A stretch of DNA of 64,000 bases. Source: Mesorhizobium sp. M2E.F.Ca.ET.219.01.1.1. GTDB taxonomy: Bacteria; Pseudomonadota; Alphaproteobacteria; Rhizobiales; Rhizobiaceae. The notes under the pieces were generated by a model. It was not told the DNA's origin, ran no database searches, and saw only the letters and a program-made list of their open reading frames with translations. The stretch covers positions 1-64,000 of the forward strand of contig NZ_SADT02000007.1 in the NCBI RefSeq assembly GCF_004016445.2. Direction: 5' to 3'. Below, in pieces: positions 26,928 through 36,512 of this stretch (positions within the stretch are counted from its first letter, which is position 1; the number at the start of each line of letters is the position of its first letter). Position numbers and translations under genes: made by a program.

Positions 26928-27865
26928 TAGAGCTACTGGCGACCGTGTTTTCCGCGGCGTTCTTCCTGACGGTGATCCGCACCTCGACGCCACTGTTGCT
27001 TGCGACGCTTGGCGGACTGATCGCGGACCTTTCGGGCGCGCTCAACGTCGCGCTTGAAGGTATAATGCTGGTCAGCTGCCTGACTGCGGTCGTCGTCTCG
27101 GTGTATGCCCCGTGGTACGTCGCGGTGATCGCGGCGTTGCTTGCCGGCGCCTTCCTCGGCAGCGTGATGGCCTTTTTTCATCTGCGTCTCAAGGCCGACA
27201 TTGTGCTCGTCGGCTTCGCCATCAACATCTTCGCCTCCGGCGCTACGGTGTTTGCACTCACACTCGCCACCGGCGGAGACAAGGGCAGTTCGACCAACTT
27301 GATATCGAAGCCGGTGCCGGCGCTCGACCTCTCCTTCCTTGGCATGGTCCCCGGCGTGGGAGGCCTGCTTGTGAGAACTCTCTCCGGACATTCCGTGTTG
27401 TCCTGGCTTGCAGGTCTTCTCGTTTTTGTCTTGTGGTATTTTCTGTACCGGACGTCCTGGGGCTTACAGCTGCGGAGCGTCGGCGAACATCCGAGCGCGC
27501 TCGAGGCTGCAGGCGTTTCCGCCAATGCCCTCAGAGGTTGGAGTCTTGTGGCGTCCGGTGCGCTCGCCGGACTCGCCGGAGCGCAGCTCTCGATGTTCAA
27601 TTATGTCGGCTTCACCCGCGACATGACTGCGGGTCGTGGCTTCATCGCGCTCGGCGCTGTGCTGCTTGGTGCGCGTCACCCAGTCGGTGCGCTGCTCGCA
27701 GCGTTGCTCTTCGGTATGTTCGACGCGCTTTCGGTAGTCATGCCCGGCCTGTTCAACTGGATCCCGGCGGAGCTCATCCGAATGATCCCTTTCGTGGTGA
27801 CTATCGTAGCGCTCATCCTGTTCAGTTATCGCATGAAGCTGACCTCCACGACCTTCGACCATTGA
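26924..27865 (+). CDS. BMP-type ABC transporter permease (second)
   Basis: A 313-residue permease, NupC/YufQ type, with about eight to ten hydrophobic helices. Recognisable blocks are TPLLLATLGGLIADLSGALN and NVALEGIMLVSCLTAV near the N-terminus, and GRGFIALGAVLLGARHPVGA near the C-terminus. It is the last gene of the four-gene importer operon. Nothing like a purine-catabolism gene follows, so the use of the imported substrate is not clear from context. Confidence 0.9.
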   Translation: MIELLATVFSAAFFLTVIRTSTPLLLATLGGLIADLSGALNVALEGIMLVSCLTAVVVSVYAPWYVAVIAALLAGAFLGSVMAFFHLRLKADIVLVGFAINIFASGATVFALTLATGGDKGSSTNLISKPVPALDLSFLGMVPGVGGLLVRTLSGHSVLSWLAGLLVFVLWYFLYRTSWGLQLRSVGEHPSALEAAGVSANALRGWSLVASGALAGLAGAQLSMFNYVGFTRDMTAGRGFIALGAVLLGARHPVGALLAALLFGMFDALSVVMPGLFNWIPAELIRMIPFVVTIVALILFSYRMKLTSTTFDH

Positions 27866-28219
27866 TCTCGCCCGACACCCTGATTCCGACGTTGCCAACG
27901 AGGTGGTTATTCGGGCAAGCGCGATGGCGTCGGGCTTGATCTTCCGACGTCGATCAGGAACTTGGACTGGCTGGGTCTTGGTTCACGCCAAGGCCCCAGC
28001 TATCATCGAACGTTACGGGTGGGTTCACTGAAAGCGCGAGCGACGGTATCCGCGCCTGTGAAACGAGGAAGCAGGGCTGGTTTTGCGCTCACGGGAAGGA
28101 CACCGTCATAAACCTATGTTTGAACTCACTCTGGCCATTTCCTGGAGGCGGAACGTTCGAGCAGTAAATCAATTCCATGGCCGCAGCCCGAGCACGGGCG
28201 TGACCGCGGAGTTCGGCAC
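27866..28219. other. Intergenic stretch after the BMP operon
   Basis: About 350 bases without a supported gene. It must contain the end of the transporter mRNA and the promoter of the large hybrid kinase gene; no clear terminator stem with T tract or named regulator site was found. Confidence 0.4.
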
Positions 28220-31200
28220 GTGAGCCCATCCCTCGGGCTCGGCGCTGATCAAGATCGTAGCCTGCAGGTGCTGTGGGCCGACGGGGAATACGTCCTCTGT
28301 AGGACTGAACGCGGGGACACCGAAAATGATCAGAGCGTGCTGGCCTTGCTGCCGACCGCCAAGCACTCGCCTTCGACCAGCCTCCAGCGCCTCGCGCACG
28401 AATACGCCCTGAGGGACGAACTGGACGAGACTTGGGCCGTGCGGCCGCTGCAGCTGGTGCACGAGCGTGGGCGGACGATGCTGCTTCTCAAGGACCCGGG
28501 TGGCGAGCCGCTGGCCCGGCTGCTTGATGGCCCCATGGATTTGAGCTCGTTCTTGAGCCTCGCGGTCGGCATCGCGAAGGCGTTGGGAAGCCTGCACGAA
28601 TGCGGACTCGTCCATAAAGACATCAAGCCGGCCAACATCATGGTGGGATGTAACGATGGCCTGGTGCGGCTCACCGGATTCGGTCTTGCGTCGCGGCTGC
28701 CTCGCGAGCGGCCGGCGCCCGATGCGCCCGAGGCAATCGCTGGGACGCTTGCTTACATGGCTCCAGAGCAAACGGGGCGAATGAACCGATCAATCGATTC
28801 CCGCAGTGATCTGTACGCTTTCGGCGTCACCCTCTATCAGATGGTAACCGGCGCGCTGCCATTCACCGCATCCGAACCCTTGGAATGGGTGCATTGCCAT
28901 ATTGCGAGACGGCCGCTTGCCCCCTCGGAACGCACGCCGAATGTTCCGCCGCCAGTCTCGCAAATCATTATGAAGCTGCTCGCCAAAACGGCGGAGGAGC
29001 GCTACCAGACCGCCCTTGGCGTCGAGAATGATCTTCGGCGATGCCTTGTCGAGTGGGAACTTGTGCAGCGCATCGAGCCGTTTCCGCTCGCCAGGCAAGA
29101 CTCGCCTGATCGCTTGTTGATCCCCGAAAAGTTGTACGGGAGGGGGCGCGAGGTCGAGACCCTTCTCACCGCTTTCGATCGGGTTGTGGGGAGCGGCAGG
29201 CCGGAACTTGTGCTGATTTCCGGATATTCGGGGATCGGCAAAACGTCAGTCGTCCATGAGCTTCACAAGGTGCTCGTTCCGCCCCGAGGCCTTTTCGCAT
29301 TTGGAAAATTCGACCAGTACAAGCGCGATATCCCCTACGGGACGCTTGTCCAAGCCGTCCAGGGCCTTGTGCGGCCGCTTCTCGGGAAGAGCGAGGCCGA
29401 ACTGGTTGCCTGGCGTCATGATCTTCTGGAGGCGCTAGGTCCTAATGGACGCCTGGTGGTTGATCTGGTGCCGGAGCTGAAGCTCATCATCGGCGAGCAA
29501 CCGCCGGTGCTTGAGCTTGAGCCGCGACAGGCGCAAATCCGCTTTCAGCTCGTGTTCCGCCGCTTTATTGGCGTCTTTGCGAGGCCGGAGCATCCGCTTG
29601 CGCTTTTTCTGGACGATCTGCAGTGGCTCGACTTGGCGACGCTCGATCTCATCGAGGACATATTGATCCAACAGGACGTTCGGCATCTGATGCTGGTTGG
29701 CGCCTACCGCGACAACGAGGTGAGCCTCGCGCATCCGCTGATGCACAAGCTCAACGCCATCCGCAAGTCGGGCTCGGTGGTCAACGAGATCGTGCTTGCG
29801 CCGCTCGCCCCGGAAGATCTGGAGCGCCTGACCGGAGATTCTCTTCGCCACGAGCCGGAGCGCGTTCGACCGCTGGCGCAACTGATCCACGAGAAGACGG
29901 CCGGCAATCCATTCTTCGCCATTCAATTCACTTCCTCGCTCGCGGAAGAGGGGCTGCTCGCTTTCGACCACCGCGAGGCGCAATGGTCATGGGACATCGA
30001 TCGCATTCACGCCAAGGGCTACACCGACAATGTCGTTGACCTCTTGTTGGAAAAATTGAGCCGGCTGCCGGTCGGAACCCAGAGAGCGTTGCAGAAGCTT
30101 GCCTGCTTGGGTGCCAGTGCTGAACTAGGTCTGCTGACTACGGTCTACGACACATCGATGGAGGACATTCACAGCGACCTCTGGGAAGCAGTTCGTGCGG
30201 GTCTCGTGCTCCGTTCGGAAGACGCCTACCGCTTCCTCCATGACCGTGTCCAGGAAGCTGCGTATTCGCTGATTCCCGAAGATTTGCGAGCGGCGGTCCA
30301 TCTCAGGATTGGCAGGCTGCTTGCGGCCAACACGCCGCCCCACAAGCGGGACGAGGTCATTTTCGAGATCGTCAATCAGCTCAACCGCGGCGCTGCCCTG
30401 ATCACGGCTGAGGGCGAGCGTTTACAGCTGGCCGAATTGAACCTGATAGCCGGTAAGCGCGCCAAGGCGGCGACCGCCTACGCTTCAGCGTTGAACTACT
30501 TCGTCCTCGGGGGGACGCTTCTGCCCGTTGAGCGGTGGACGCGCTGCTATGAAATCGCCTTTGCAATCGACATCAACAATGCCGAATGCGAGTTGCTGAC
30601 CGGCAATCTGGCCGGTGCGGAGGAGCGGCTGTCGATGCTGCAACGGCGCGCTGCGAGCGTTCTGGACAGAGCTGCAACTACACGTATGCAGGTTCTTCTC
30701 CACATGCTGTCGGGGCGCCCGGATCGTGCCATTGAGGTGGGCCTCCAATATTTGCGCGAGATTGGCATTGAGTGGTCCGCTGCCCCGACGGATGAGGAAG
30801 TCGGTGAGGAGCTCGAGAGCATGTGGCGACGGCTCGAAGGCCGGAGTATCGAGGCGCTGTACGATTTGCCGCTAATGTCGGATCCGCAACGGCGCGCCAC
30901 GATGGATGTGCTCCTCGAGCTTCTGTCGCCGGGCCTGTACGCCAATGAGAACCTGGAAAGCCTGCTCGTATTGCGGATGGTAAATCTGAGCATAGACCAC
31001 GGCAATTGCGATGCGTCTGCCCATGCTTATGCGAGCCTCAACCTGGCACTTGGCGTCCGCTTCGGTGACTATGAATCGACGAAACGCTTCAGCCAGCTTA
31101 GCTTGGATCTAGTCGGGAAAGAGGGCTTTGAACGCTACAAGGTTCGTGTGCACTCGGCTTTCGGGGTGATGGTTCTACCCTGGATTCGGCCCTTCCGTGA

Positions 31201-33757
31201 CGCCCAGCCAGTGATCCGGCGTGCGTTTGAGATGGTTTTGGAAGCGGGTGAGTTGACTTACGCCGGCTATTTGTACGACGCGACTGTCACGCAACTCCTA
31301 TCGCTGGGTACGCCGCTTACGGAGGTACAGCGCACGGCCGAGCATGGCCTTCAATTCGCGCAAAAACTGGGTTTCGATGTAACCACCGCCGTCATTGTTG
31401 GCCAGTTGGGGATCATCAAGACGCTCAGAGGCCTCACGCCTGACTTCGGATCGTTTTCCGACGACCAATTTGACGACAGCCGCTTCGAACAATATCTGCT
31501 CGCCGACCGCTATCTGGCGCTGCCAGCATGTTGGTATTGGATCCGAAAACTCCAGGCTCTCGTTCTCTCCGGTCGCTATGATGAGGCCTTGGAAGCCGGC
31601 CGCCATGTGCAACAGTTTTTTTGGACGGATGGCCCGTTCATCGAAGCGGCTGAATACCATTTCTACGACGCGCTTGCGCGGGCGGCTGCATTTGATGACG
31701 CGACGCCGGTCGAACAGCGCGAGCACCTCAAGGCGTTGGGGGAGCATCACAAGAAGCTCGTGTTCTGGGCGGGGAATTGCCCCGAGAACTTCGAAAATCG
31801 AGCAGCCCTGGTCGAAGCGGAGATCGCTCGCCTGCAAGGTCGGGAACTGGAGGCCGAGCGGCTCTACGAACGCGCCGTGGGCTCGGCACGCGAGCAGGGT
31901 TTCATGCAGAACGAGGGGCTGGCCTATGAAGGGGCCGCCCGCTTTTATCGAGCGCGCGGCTTCGATGAGATATCGCATCTCTATTTTCGGAACGCCAGGC
32001 GCTGTTATTTGAACTGGGGCGCCGACGGCAAGGTGCGTCAGCTCGATCAACTCTACCCTCATCTCGGGGATGACGAGCGCTCGACGCCCAATCCCACAAC
32101 AACGATCCAGGCACCCGTCGAGCACCTCGACCTCGCGACGGTGCTCAAGGTTTCGCAATCCGTGTCCGGCGAGATTATCCTGGAAAAGCTGCTCGACACG
32201 ATCATGCGCACGGCCATCGAACAGGCCGGTGCGCAACGGGGAGTGCTGCTGATCTCGCGAGGAGCAGAGCAACGGATCGTCGTCGAGGCGATTACCGATG
32301 GAGATACGGTAACTGTCCAGTTGTTGGACGAGGCGATGTCACCGGACAGGCTGCCGGCCTCCGTTCTACGCTATGTCGAGCAAATGCGGGAAAGCGTGGT
32401 CATCGATCAGGCTAGGGCAGACAATCCATTCTCGGAAGATTCTTACTTCCGTGCAGTTCAGGCCCGTTCCGTCCTTTGCCTGCCGTTGCTCAACCAATCC
32501 AAGCTCATCGGTGTGCTCTACCTGGAGAACAACCTTGCTCCCGGTGTGTTCGCGCCGACGCGAATTCCGGTGCTGAAGCTGCTTGCGTCGCAGGCAGCGA
32601 TCTCGCTGGAAAACACGCGACTATATATGGACCTGACAGAGCGGGAGACGAAAATCAGGCGTTTGGTCGACGCCAATATCATCGGTATCTTTTTTTGGGA
32701 CATCGAAGGCCGGATCACCGAGGCCAACGAGGCGCTTCTCCGGATGGTGGGCTATGACCGTGACGATCTTGCCTCAGGCCGCCTGCGATGGACGGACCTG
32801 ACACCGGCCGAATGGCTTGACCGCGATCTGCAGCAGTTTGTGCCAGAACTGAAGATCGCGGGCAGCCTGCCACCCTACGAGAAAGAGTACTTGCGGAAGG
32901 ATGGAACCCGGTTGCCCGTGCTTATCGGTGTGGCGAGCTTCGAGGAGAGGGGCGGCGAGGGCGTTGCCTTCGTGCTCGATTTGACAGGCCTCAAGCGGGC
33001 GGAGGCTGAAGCGCGCGAGAACGAACGGCGGTATCGAGAGATTCAGTCGCGGCTAGCTCGTGCCAACCGCGTCGCGACAATGGGTCAACTGACGGCCTCG
33101 ATTGCGCACGAAGTCAATCAGCCGATCGCCGCGGCACTTACCAATGGCCAAGCCGCCCTGCGTTGGCTCGGCAAGCAGCCGCCCGACTTGGTGGAAGTCC
33201 AGCAGGCGCTGGAACGCATCGTCAAGGACGGTACGCGAGCGGGCGAGATCATAGACAGGATGCGCGCGCTCTTCGGAAAGGCACCGCCGTCCAAGGCGGA
33301 CCTGGACATCAATGAAGTGGTAGGAGAGATCGTCGCTCTCACCCAAGGCGAAGCGCTCAAGAACGGGGTCACAGTACGTGCGGAACTCGAAGGGGGCTTG
33401 CCGGTTGTTCGAGCGGACCGGGTTCAGCTCCAGCAAGTCGTCCTCAACCTGATCGCCAATGCGATCGAGGCGATGAGTGAGATTGAGGACAAAGCTCGCG
33501 ATCTACACATCACCACCGCGCAGCATACGCCGGATGGCGTGATCGTTATGGTTCGCGACACTGGACCGGGCTTAACTCTGAAGAGTGCCGAGGACGTCTT
33601 CGAAGTTCTCTATACGACCAAGCCAACGGGCCTCGGGATGGGGCTTCCGATTTGTCGCACCATCATAGAGGCTCATGGCGGAAAAATGTGGGCAAGCGCA
33701 AACAAGCCGCGCGGCGCCATTTTCCAGTTCACCTTGCCGCAAATGGAAGAAGAATGA
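28220..33757 (+). CDS. Trifunctional signalling protein: kinase-like domain, STAND ATPase, GAF, PAS, histidine kinase
   Basis: An 1845-residue cytoplasmic protein. Domains: Ser/Thr kinase-like (about 1-280), STAND/AAA ATPase (about 305-600; Walker A GYSGIGKT near 335, Walker B LALFLDDLQWLD near 460), a long helical-repeat region (about 600-1280), GAF (about 1305-1465), PAS (about 1475-1600), then HisKA with phospho-His in IAHEVNQPIAA near 1630 and a HATPase domain (NLIANAIEAM, VRDTGPGLT, GLGMGLPICRTIIEAHGG). The kinase part keeps HKDIKPANI and APEQ, but the DFG motif is GFG (near 153), and neither a glycine loop nor a clear beta-3 lysine is seen, so it may be a pseudokinase. GTG at 28220 is the start. 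Its stop overlaps the ATG of a truncated frame (33754), where a response regulator gene would be expected. Confidence 0.9.
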   Translation: MSPSLGLGADQDRSLQVLWADGEYVLCRTERGDTENDQSVLALLPTAKHSPSTSLQRLAHEYALRDELDETWAVRPLQLVHERGRTMLLLKDPGGEPLARLLDGPMDLSSFLSLAVGIAKALGSLHECGLVHKDIKPANIMVGCNDGLVRLTGFGLASRLPRERPAPDAPEAIAGTLAYMAPEQTGRMNRSIDSRSDLYAFGVTLYQMVTGALPFTASEPLEWVHCHIARRPLAPSERTPNVPPPVSQIIMKLLAKTAEERYQTALGVENDLRRCLVEWELVQRIEPFPLARQDSPDRLLIPEKLYGRGREVETLLTAFDRVVGSGRPELVLISGYSGIGKTSVVHELHKVLVPPRGLFAFGKFDQYKRDIPYGTLVQAVQGLVRPLLGKSEAELVAWRHDLLEALGPNGRLVVDLVPELKLIIGEQPPVLELEPRQAQIRFQLVFRRFIGVFARPEHPLALFLDDLQWLDLATLDLIEDILIQQDVRHLMLVGAYRDNEVSLAHPLMHKLNAIRKSGSVVNEIVLAPLAPEDLERLTGDSLRHEPERVRPLAQLIHEKTAGNPFFAIQFTSSLAEEGLLAFDHREAQWSWDIDRIHAKGYTDNVVDLLLEKLSRLPVGTQRALQKLACLGASAELGLLTTVYDTSMEDIHSDLWEAVRAGLVLRSEDAYRFLHDRVQEAAYSLIPEDLRAAVHLRIGRLLAANTPPHKRDEVIFEIVNQLNRGAALITAEGERLQLAELNLIAGKRAKAATAYASALNYFVLGGTLLPVERWTRCYEIAFAIDINNAECELLTGNLAGAEERLSMLQRRAASVLDRAATTRMQVLLHMLSGRPDRAIEVGLQYLREIGIEWSAAPTDEEVGEELESMWRRLEGRSIEALYDLPLMSDPQRRATMDVLLELLSPGLYANENLESLLVLRMVNLSIDHGNCDASAHAYASLNLALGVRFGDYESTKRFSQLSLDLVGKEGFERYKVRVHSAFGVMVLPWIRPFRDAQPVIRRAFEMVLEAGELTYAGYLYDATVTQLLSLGTPLTEVQRTAEHGLQFAQKLGFDVTTAVIVGQLGIIKTLRGLTPDFGSFSDDQFDDSRFEQYLLADRYLALPACWYWIRKLQALVLSGRYDEALEAGRHVQQFFWTDGPFIEAAEYHFYDALARAAAFDDATPVEQREHLKALGEHHKKLVFWAGNCPENFENRAALVEAEIARLQGRELEAERLYERAVGSAREQGFMQNEGLAYEGAARFYRARGFDEISHLYFRNARRCYLNWGADGKVRQLDQLYPHLGDDERSTPNPTTTIQAPVEHLDLATVLKVSQSVSGEIILEKLLDTIMRTAIEQAGAQRGVLLISRGAEQRIVVEAITDGDTVTVQLLDEAMSPDRLPASVLRYVEQMRESVVIDQARADNPFSEDSYFRAVQARSVLCLPLLNQSKLIGVLYLENNLAPGVFAPTRIPVLKLLASQAAISLENTRLYMDLTERETKIRRLVDANIIGIFFWDIEGRITEANEALLRMVGYDRDDLASGRLRWTDLTPAEWLDRDLQQFVPELKIAGSLPPYEKEYLRKDGTRLPVLIGVASFEERGGEGVAFVLDLTGLKRAEAEARENERRYREIQSRLARANRVATMGQLTASIAHEVNQPIAAALTNGQAALRWLGKQPPDLVEVQQALERIVKDGTRAGEIIDRMRALFGKAPPSKADLDINEVVGEIVALTQGEALKNGVTVRAELEGGLPVVRADRVQLQQVVLNLIANAIEAMSEIEDKARDLHITTAQHTPDGVIVMVRDTGPGLTLKSAEDVFEVLYTTKPTGLGMGLPICRTIIEAHGGKMWASANKPRGAIFQFTLPQMEEE

Positions 33758-33804
33758 GCGCCTTGAGCCAAACCACGGACCCCTTGCCAGCACGGCCGCA
33801 CTAA
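33754..33804 (+). pseudogene. Truncated 16-codon frame, possible response regulator remnant
   Basis: The ATG at 33754 overlaps the TGA of the hybrid kinase (ATGA), as in a translationally coupled partner gene. It encodes only MSALSQTTDPLPARPH before TAA. In relatives of this kinase a FixJ-type response regulator often follows in this way, and the sequence would suit the linker before a receiver domain, but no receiver sequence follows. Identity is inferred from context only. Confidence 0.35.
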
Positions 33805-33819
33805 AGTGCTCTTTGCCGT

Positions 33820-34005
33820 CTACGGGCGATCGACCGCCGAGGGGCTCTCAAGCTGCAGCCAGAAGGCTACATGGAGCGCTGCCATCATCGCGATCCACGT
33901 GCGGAATGCGAAGCTCCATGCGCTCCACGGCAATCCCAAGAAGCGGAACTGACAGCCTTCGTGAGTTGTTGCCAATGACGCGCTCACCTCGGCTCTTCCC
34001 TCCAT
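33820..34005 (-). pseudogene. N-terminal fragment of a FUSC-family transporter
   Basis: Reverse-strand sequence encodes FLGLPWSAWSFAFRTWIAMM followed by AALHVAFWLQLESPS and stops soon after at AVDRP. This resembles the first membrane helix of FUSC-family (AaeB-like) aromatic-acid exporters, which are normally 600-750 residues. Only about 60 codons remain. A GTG start behind GGAGGGAAGAG is likely. It lies just downstream of cydB on the same strand. Family call rests on a short hydrophobic segment, so it is moderate. Confidence 0.5.
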
Positions 34006-34028
34006 GGCCGCCAGTCAACGCCGATCGC

Positions 34029-35099
34029 TCAGCTCAAATGGAGTTCATTGCGGCTCGCCGCCGTGCGACGTCCAACATGCAGCTCGGCACCCCGACTGCC
34101 GTAGCCGGCTCCGAGCACCGTCTTGCCGCGGAACACCCAGTAAGCATGGCCGAGGTAGGCTATGATGATGGGAAGGATGATGAGCACGCCCGTGCCGACA
34201 AAACGCAGGGTCGCTGGATCTGAAGCGGCGCTCCACACGGTGGCATGGCGCGGCACAACATAGGGCCACAGGCTGACCGCGAGCCCGCCAAAGCCAAGCA
34301 GGAACAGCACAATCGTCAACACGAATGGCCGACCATCGTTGGAACCCCAAAGCGAGCGCCAGATCAGCACGATGGCGACCACCGCCGCCAGGGGCATGAG
34401 GGCCAGCGGCAGTATGCGCGGCCAGGCGAACCAGCGCTCCGCCACCTCAGGCACCGTAAGAGCCGTCCAGGCGCTAACCAAGGCCATGGAGGCCGCCGTC
34501 AGGATCAGCGCCGCATGCCCAACCTCCCGGCCGAAGATCTGGGTCGGGCCGTCCGTTTTCCAGATAAGCCAGCCCGCGCCGAGCAGCGCATAGCCGCCGA
34601 CAAGGCCCACCGCGCAGAGCAACCCCAGGACAGTAAAGCAGCTGAATGGTCCATCGGAAAACATCTCGCTCTCGACCGGTACTCCGCCAATGAAGCCCCC
34701 GAGCACGAGGCCTTGGGCAAACACCGCAAGAAGCGAGCCGGCGGCAAACGCATAATCCCAGCCTCGCCGGAATAGCCTGGCCTGAAAACGGAACTCGAAG
34801 GCAATGCCTCGAAAGATCAACGCGAAAAGCATGATCATCAGAGGCAAGTAGAACGCAGGAAGAAGGACGTAGTAGGCGATAGGGAAAGCCGTCCAGAGAA
34901 GCGCCCCTCCGAAGACGAGCCAGGTTTCGTTGCCATCCCAAATCGGCGAGATGCTCTCCATCATCAGATCCCGGTCCTGCTCACGCGGCGCGAGAAGAAA
35001 CAGGAGGCCGATGCCGAGATCGAAGCCGTCCGCCAGGACATAGAGTCCGACCGCTCCGGCCGCCACAAGCGCGAAGATCAGCGGAAGATCCATGGTCAT
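34029..35099 (-). CDS. cydB: Cytochrome bd-type (cyanide-insensitive type) quinol oxidase subunit II
   Basis: A 356-residue polytopic inner-membrane protein, CydB/CioB. Family blocks include YVLADGFDLGIGLLFLLAP near the N-terminus, ISPIWDGNETWLVFGGALLW, and FEFRFQARLFRRGWDYAFA. It supports the heme-bearing subunit I in oxidising ubiquinol and reducing oxygen to water without pumping protons. The ATG at 35099 overlaps the stop of cydA (ATGA), so the two are coupled. It is the last complete gene of the ydeP-like/cydA/cydB unit; a FUSC remnant follows. Confidence 0.93.
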   Translation of the reverse strand: MTMDLPLIFALVAAGAVGLYVLADGFDLGIGLLFLLAPREQDRDLMMESISPIWDGNETWLVFGGALLWTAFPIAYYVLLPAFYLPLMIMLFALIFRGIAFEFRFQARLFRRGWDYAFAAGSLLAVFAQGLVLGGFIGGVPVESEMFSDGPFSCFTVLGLLCAVGLVGGYALLGAGWLIWKTDGPTQIFGREVGHAALILTAASMALVSAWTALTVPEVAERWFAWPRILPLALMPLAAVVAIVLIWRSLWGSNDGRPFVLTIVLFLLGFGGLAVSLWPYVVPRHATVWSAASDPATLRFVGTGVLIILPIIIAYLGHAYWVFRGKTVLGAGYGSRGAELHVGRRTAASRNELHLS

Positions 35100-36502
35100 T
35101 CTCCCGCCAGCGACGGACTTTTGTTGAGGAAACCGCCCACCATGGCCGGGCCTGCCTGTTCAAGCCCGGGTCGCACCGCATTTGGGTGGATGCTTACGTC
35201 TTCCGGGCCGCGCATGACGATCCGCGCGCCGTACCAGAAGAAGGCGAGCAGCAGAAGGTTGTAGACCATCACAAACAGCAGCAGCGAAACGACTACGGAA
35301 CTCGCCGCGATAGGCGAGGCTGCATCCAGGGTGCGCAGATGGCCATAGACCACGTAGGGCTGGCGCCCTGTCTCAGTCACAGTCCAGCCGGCGATTACCG
35401 CGACGAATCCGAGCGGCGTCGTCGCCATGGCGGCGAGTTGGAACCAGCGGGTGGTGAACAGCCGCCCACGCCAGCGGAGGACCCCGCCCGTTATCGCCAT
35501 CGCGAGGAGGAGCAGCCCGCAACCGACCATGATCCGAAATGCGAAGAAGACGAGCGGAACATAAGGCCGGTCAGCGGACGGCACTGCTTTCAGACCCTGA
35601 ACGTGTCCGTTCCACGAATGGGTTAGATAGACGCTTGCAAAATGCGGAATGGCAATCGCGAAACGGTTCTTCTCCGCGGTCATGTCGGGCCAGGCCAACA
35701 ACGTAGCCGGCACGCCGTCGCCGGAGTCCCACAGGCCCTCCACCGCTGCGATTTTTGTGGGCTGATACTGAAGCGTATTGCGCCCCTGGGCGTCGCCGAG
35801 CGCAATCTGCAGAGGCGCCAGAACGATCGCCGCCCACAGCGCAAGTGAGAACGCCTTGCGCGACGCGGCAATATGTTGGTCACGCCAGAGATGATAGGCC
35901 GACACCCCCGCGACCACGAAACTGCCGGTCAGATAGCTTGCGCAGACCATATGCAGGAAACGATACGGGAACGATGGATTGAATACGGCCGCCCACCAGT
36001 CGACGACGTGGAAGACGCCGCTGGCGTCGATCGAGTATCCGGCCGGGGTCTGCATCCAACTGTTCGAGGCCAGTATCCAGCTGGCGCTGAACAAGGTTCC
36101 CGATGCAACCATGAGGCAGGCAAAGAAGTGCATGCCACGGCCAACACGGTTCTCGCCGAACAACACGATGCCGATAAAGCCCGCCTCAAGGAAAAAGGCA
36201 GTCATCACCTCGTACATGAAGAAGGGGCCGAGCACATTGCTCACGGCGCGGGAGAAGCCGCTCCAGTTGGTGCCGATCTCATAAGAGAGCACCACACCGG
36301 TCACCACGCCCATACCAAATCCGAGCGCAAAAATGCGAATCCAGAACCGCATAAGGCTGCCGTAGACAGGATCCTGGGTCCGCCACCACATGAAGCTCAA
36401 GAAGGCCACGAAGGAAGCGATACCGATCGTGAAGGCGGGCCACAGGATGTGAAATCCGATGGTAAAGCCGAATTGAATACGCGACAGCGTCGTGGCGTCC
36501 AT
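35096..36502 (-). CDS. cydA: Cytochrome bd-type (cyanide-insensitive type) quinol oxidase subunit I
   Basis: A 468-residue CydA/CioA protein. The N-terminal FHILWPAFTIG supplies the heme b595 axial His near residue 18, YRFLHMVCASYLTG carries the heme b558 His, and ETGRQPYVVYGHLRT corresponds to the conserved GRQPW region. The short quinol-binding loop and overall length point to the cyanide-insensitive subgroup rather than the long-loop E. coli type. The start is ATG 36502 with AGGGGG upstream; it begins only 10 bp after the stop of the molybdopterin oxidoreductase gene, so the three genes are one operon. No cydDC or cydX is visible. Confidence 0.93.
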   Translation of the reverse strand: MDATTLSRIQFGFTIGFHILWPAFTIGIASFVAFLSFMWWRTQDPVYGSLMRFWIRIFALGFGMGVVTGVVLSYEIGTNWSGFSRAVSNVLGPFFMYEVMTAFFLEAGFIGIVLFGENRVGRGMHFFACLMVASGTLFSASWILASNSWMQTPAGYSIDASGVFHVVDWWAAVFNPSFPYRFLHMVCASYLTGSFVVAGVSAYHLWRDQHIAASRKAFSLALWAAIVLAPLQIALGDAQGRNTLQYQPTKIAAVEGLWDSGDGVPATLLAWPDMTAEKNRFAIAIPHFASVYLTHSWNGHVQGLKAVPSADRPYVPLVFFAFRIMVGCGLLLLAMAITGGVLRWRGRLFTTRWFQLAAMATTPLGFVAVIAGWTVTETGRQPYVVYGHLRTLDAASPIAASSVVVSLLLFVMVYNLLLLAFFWYGARIVMRGPEDVSIHPNAVRPGLEQAGPAMVGGFLNKSPSLAGE

Positions 36503-36512
36503 AGTCAACCCC

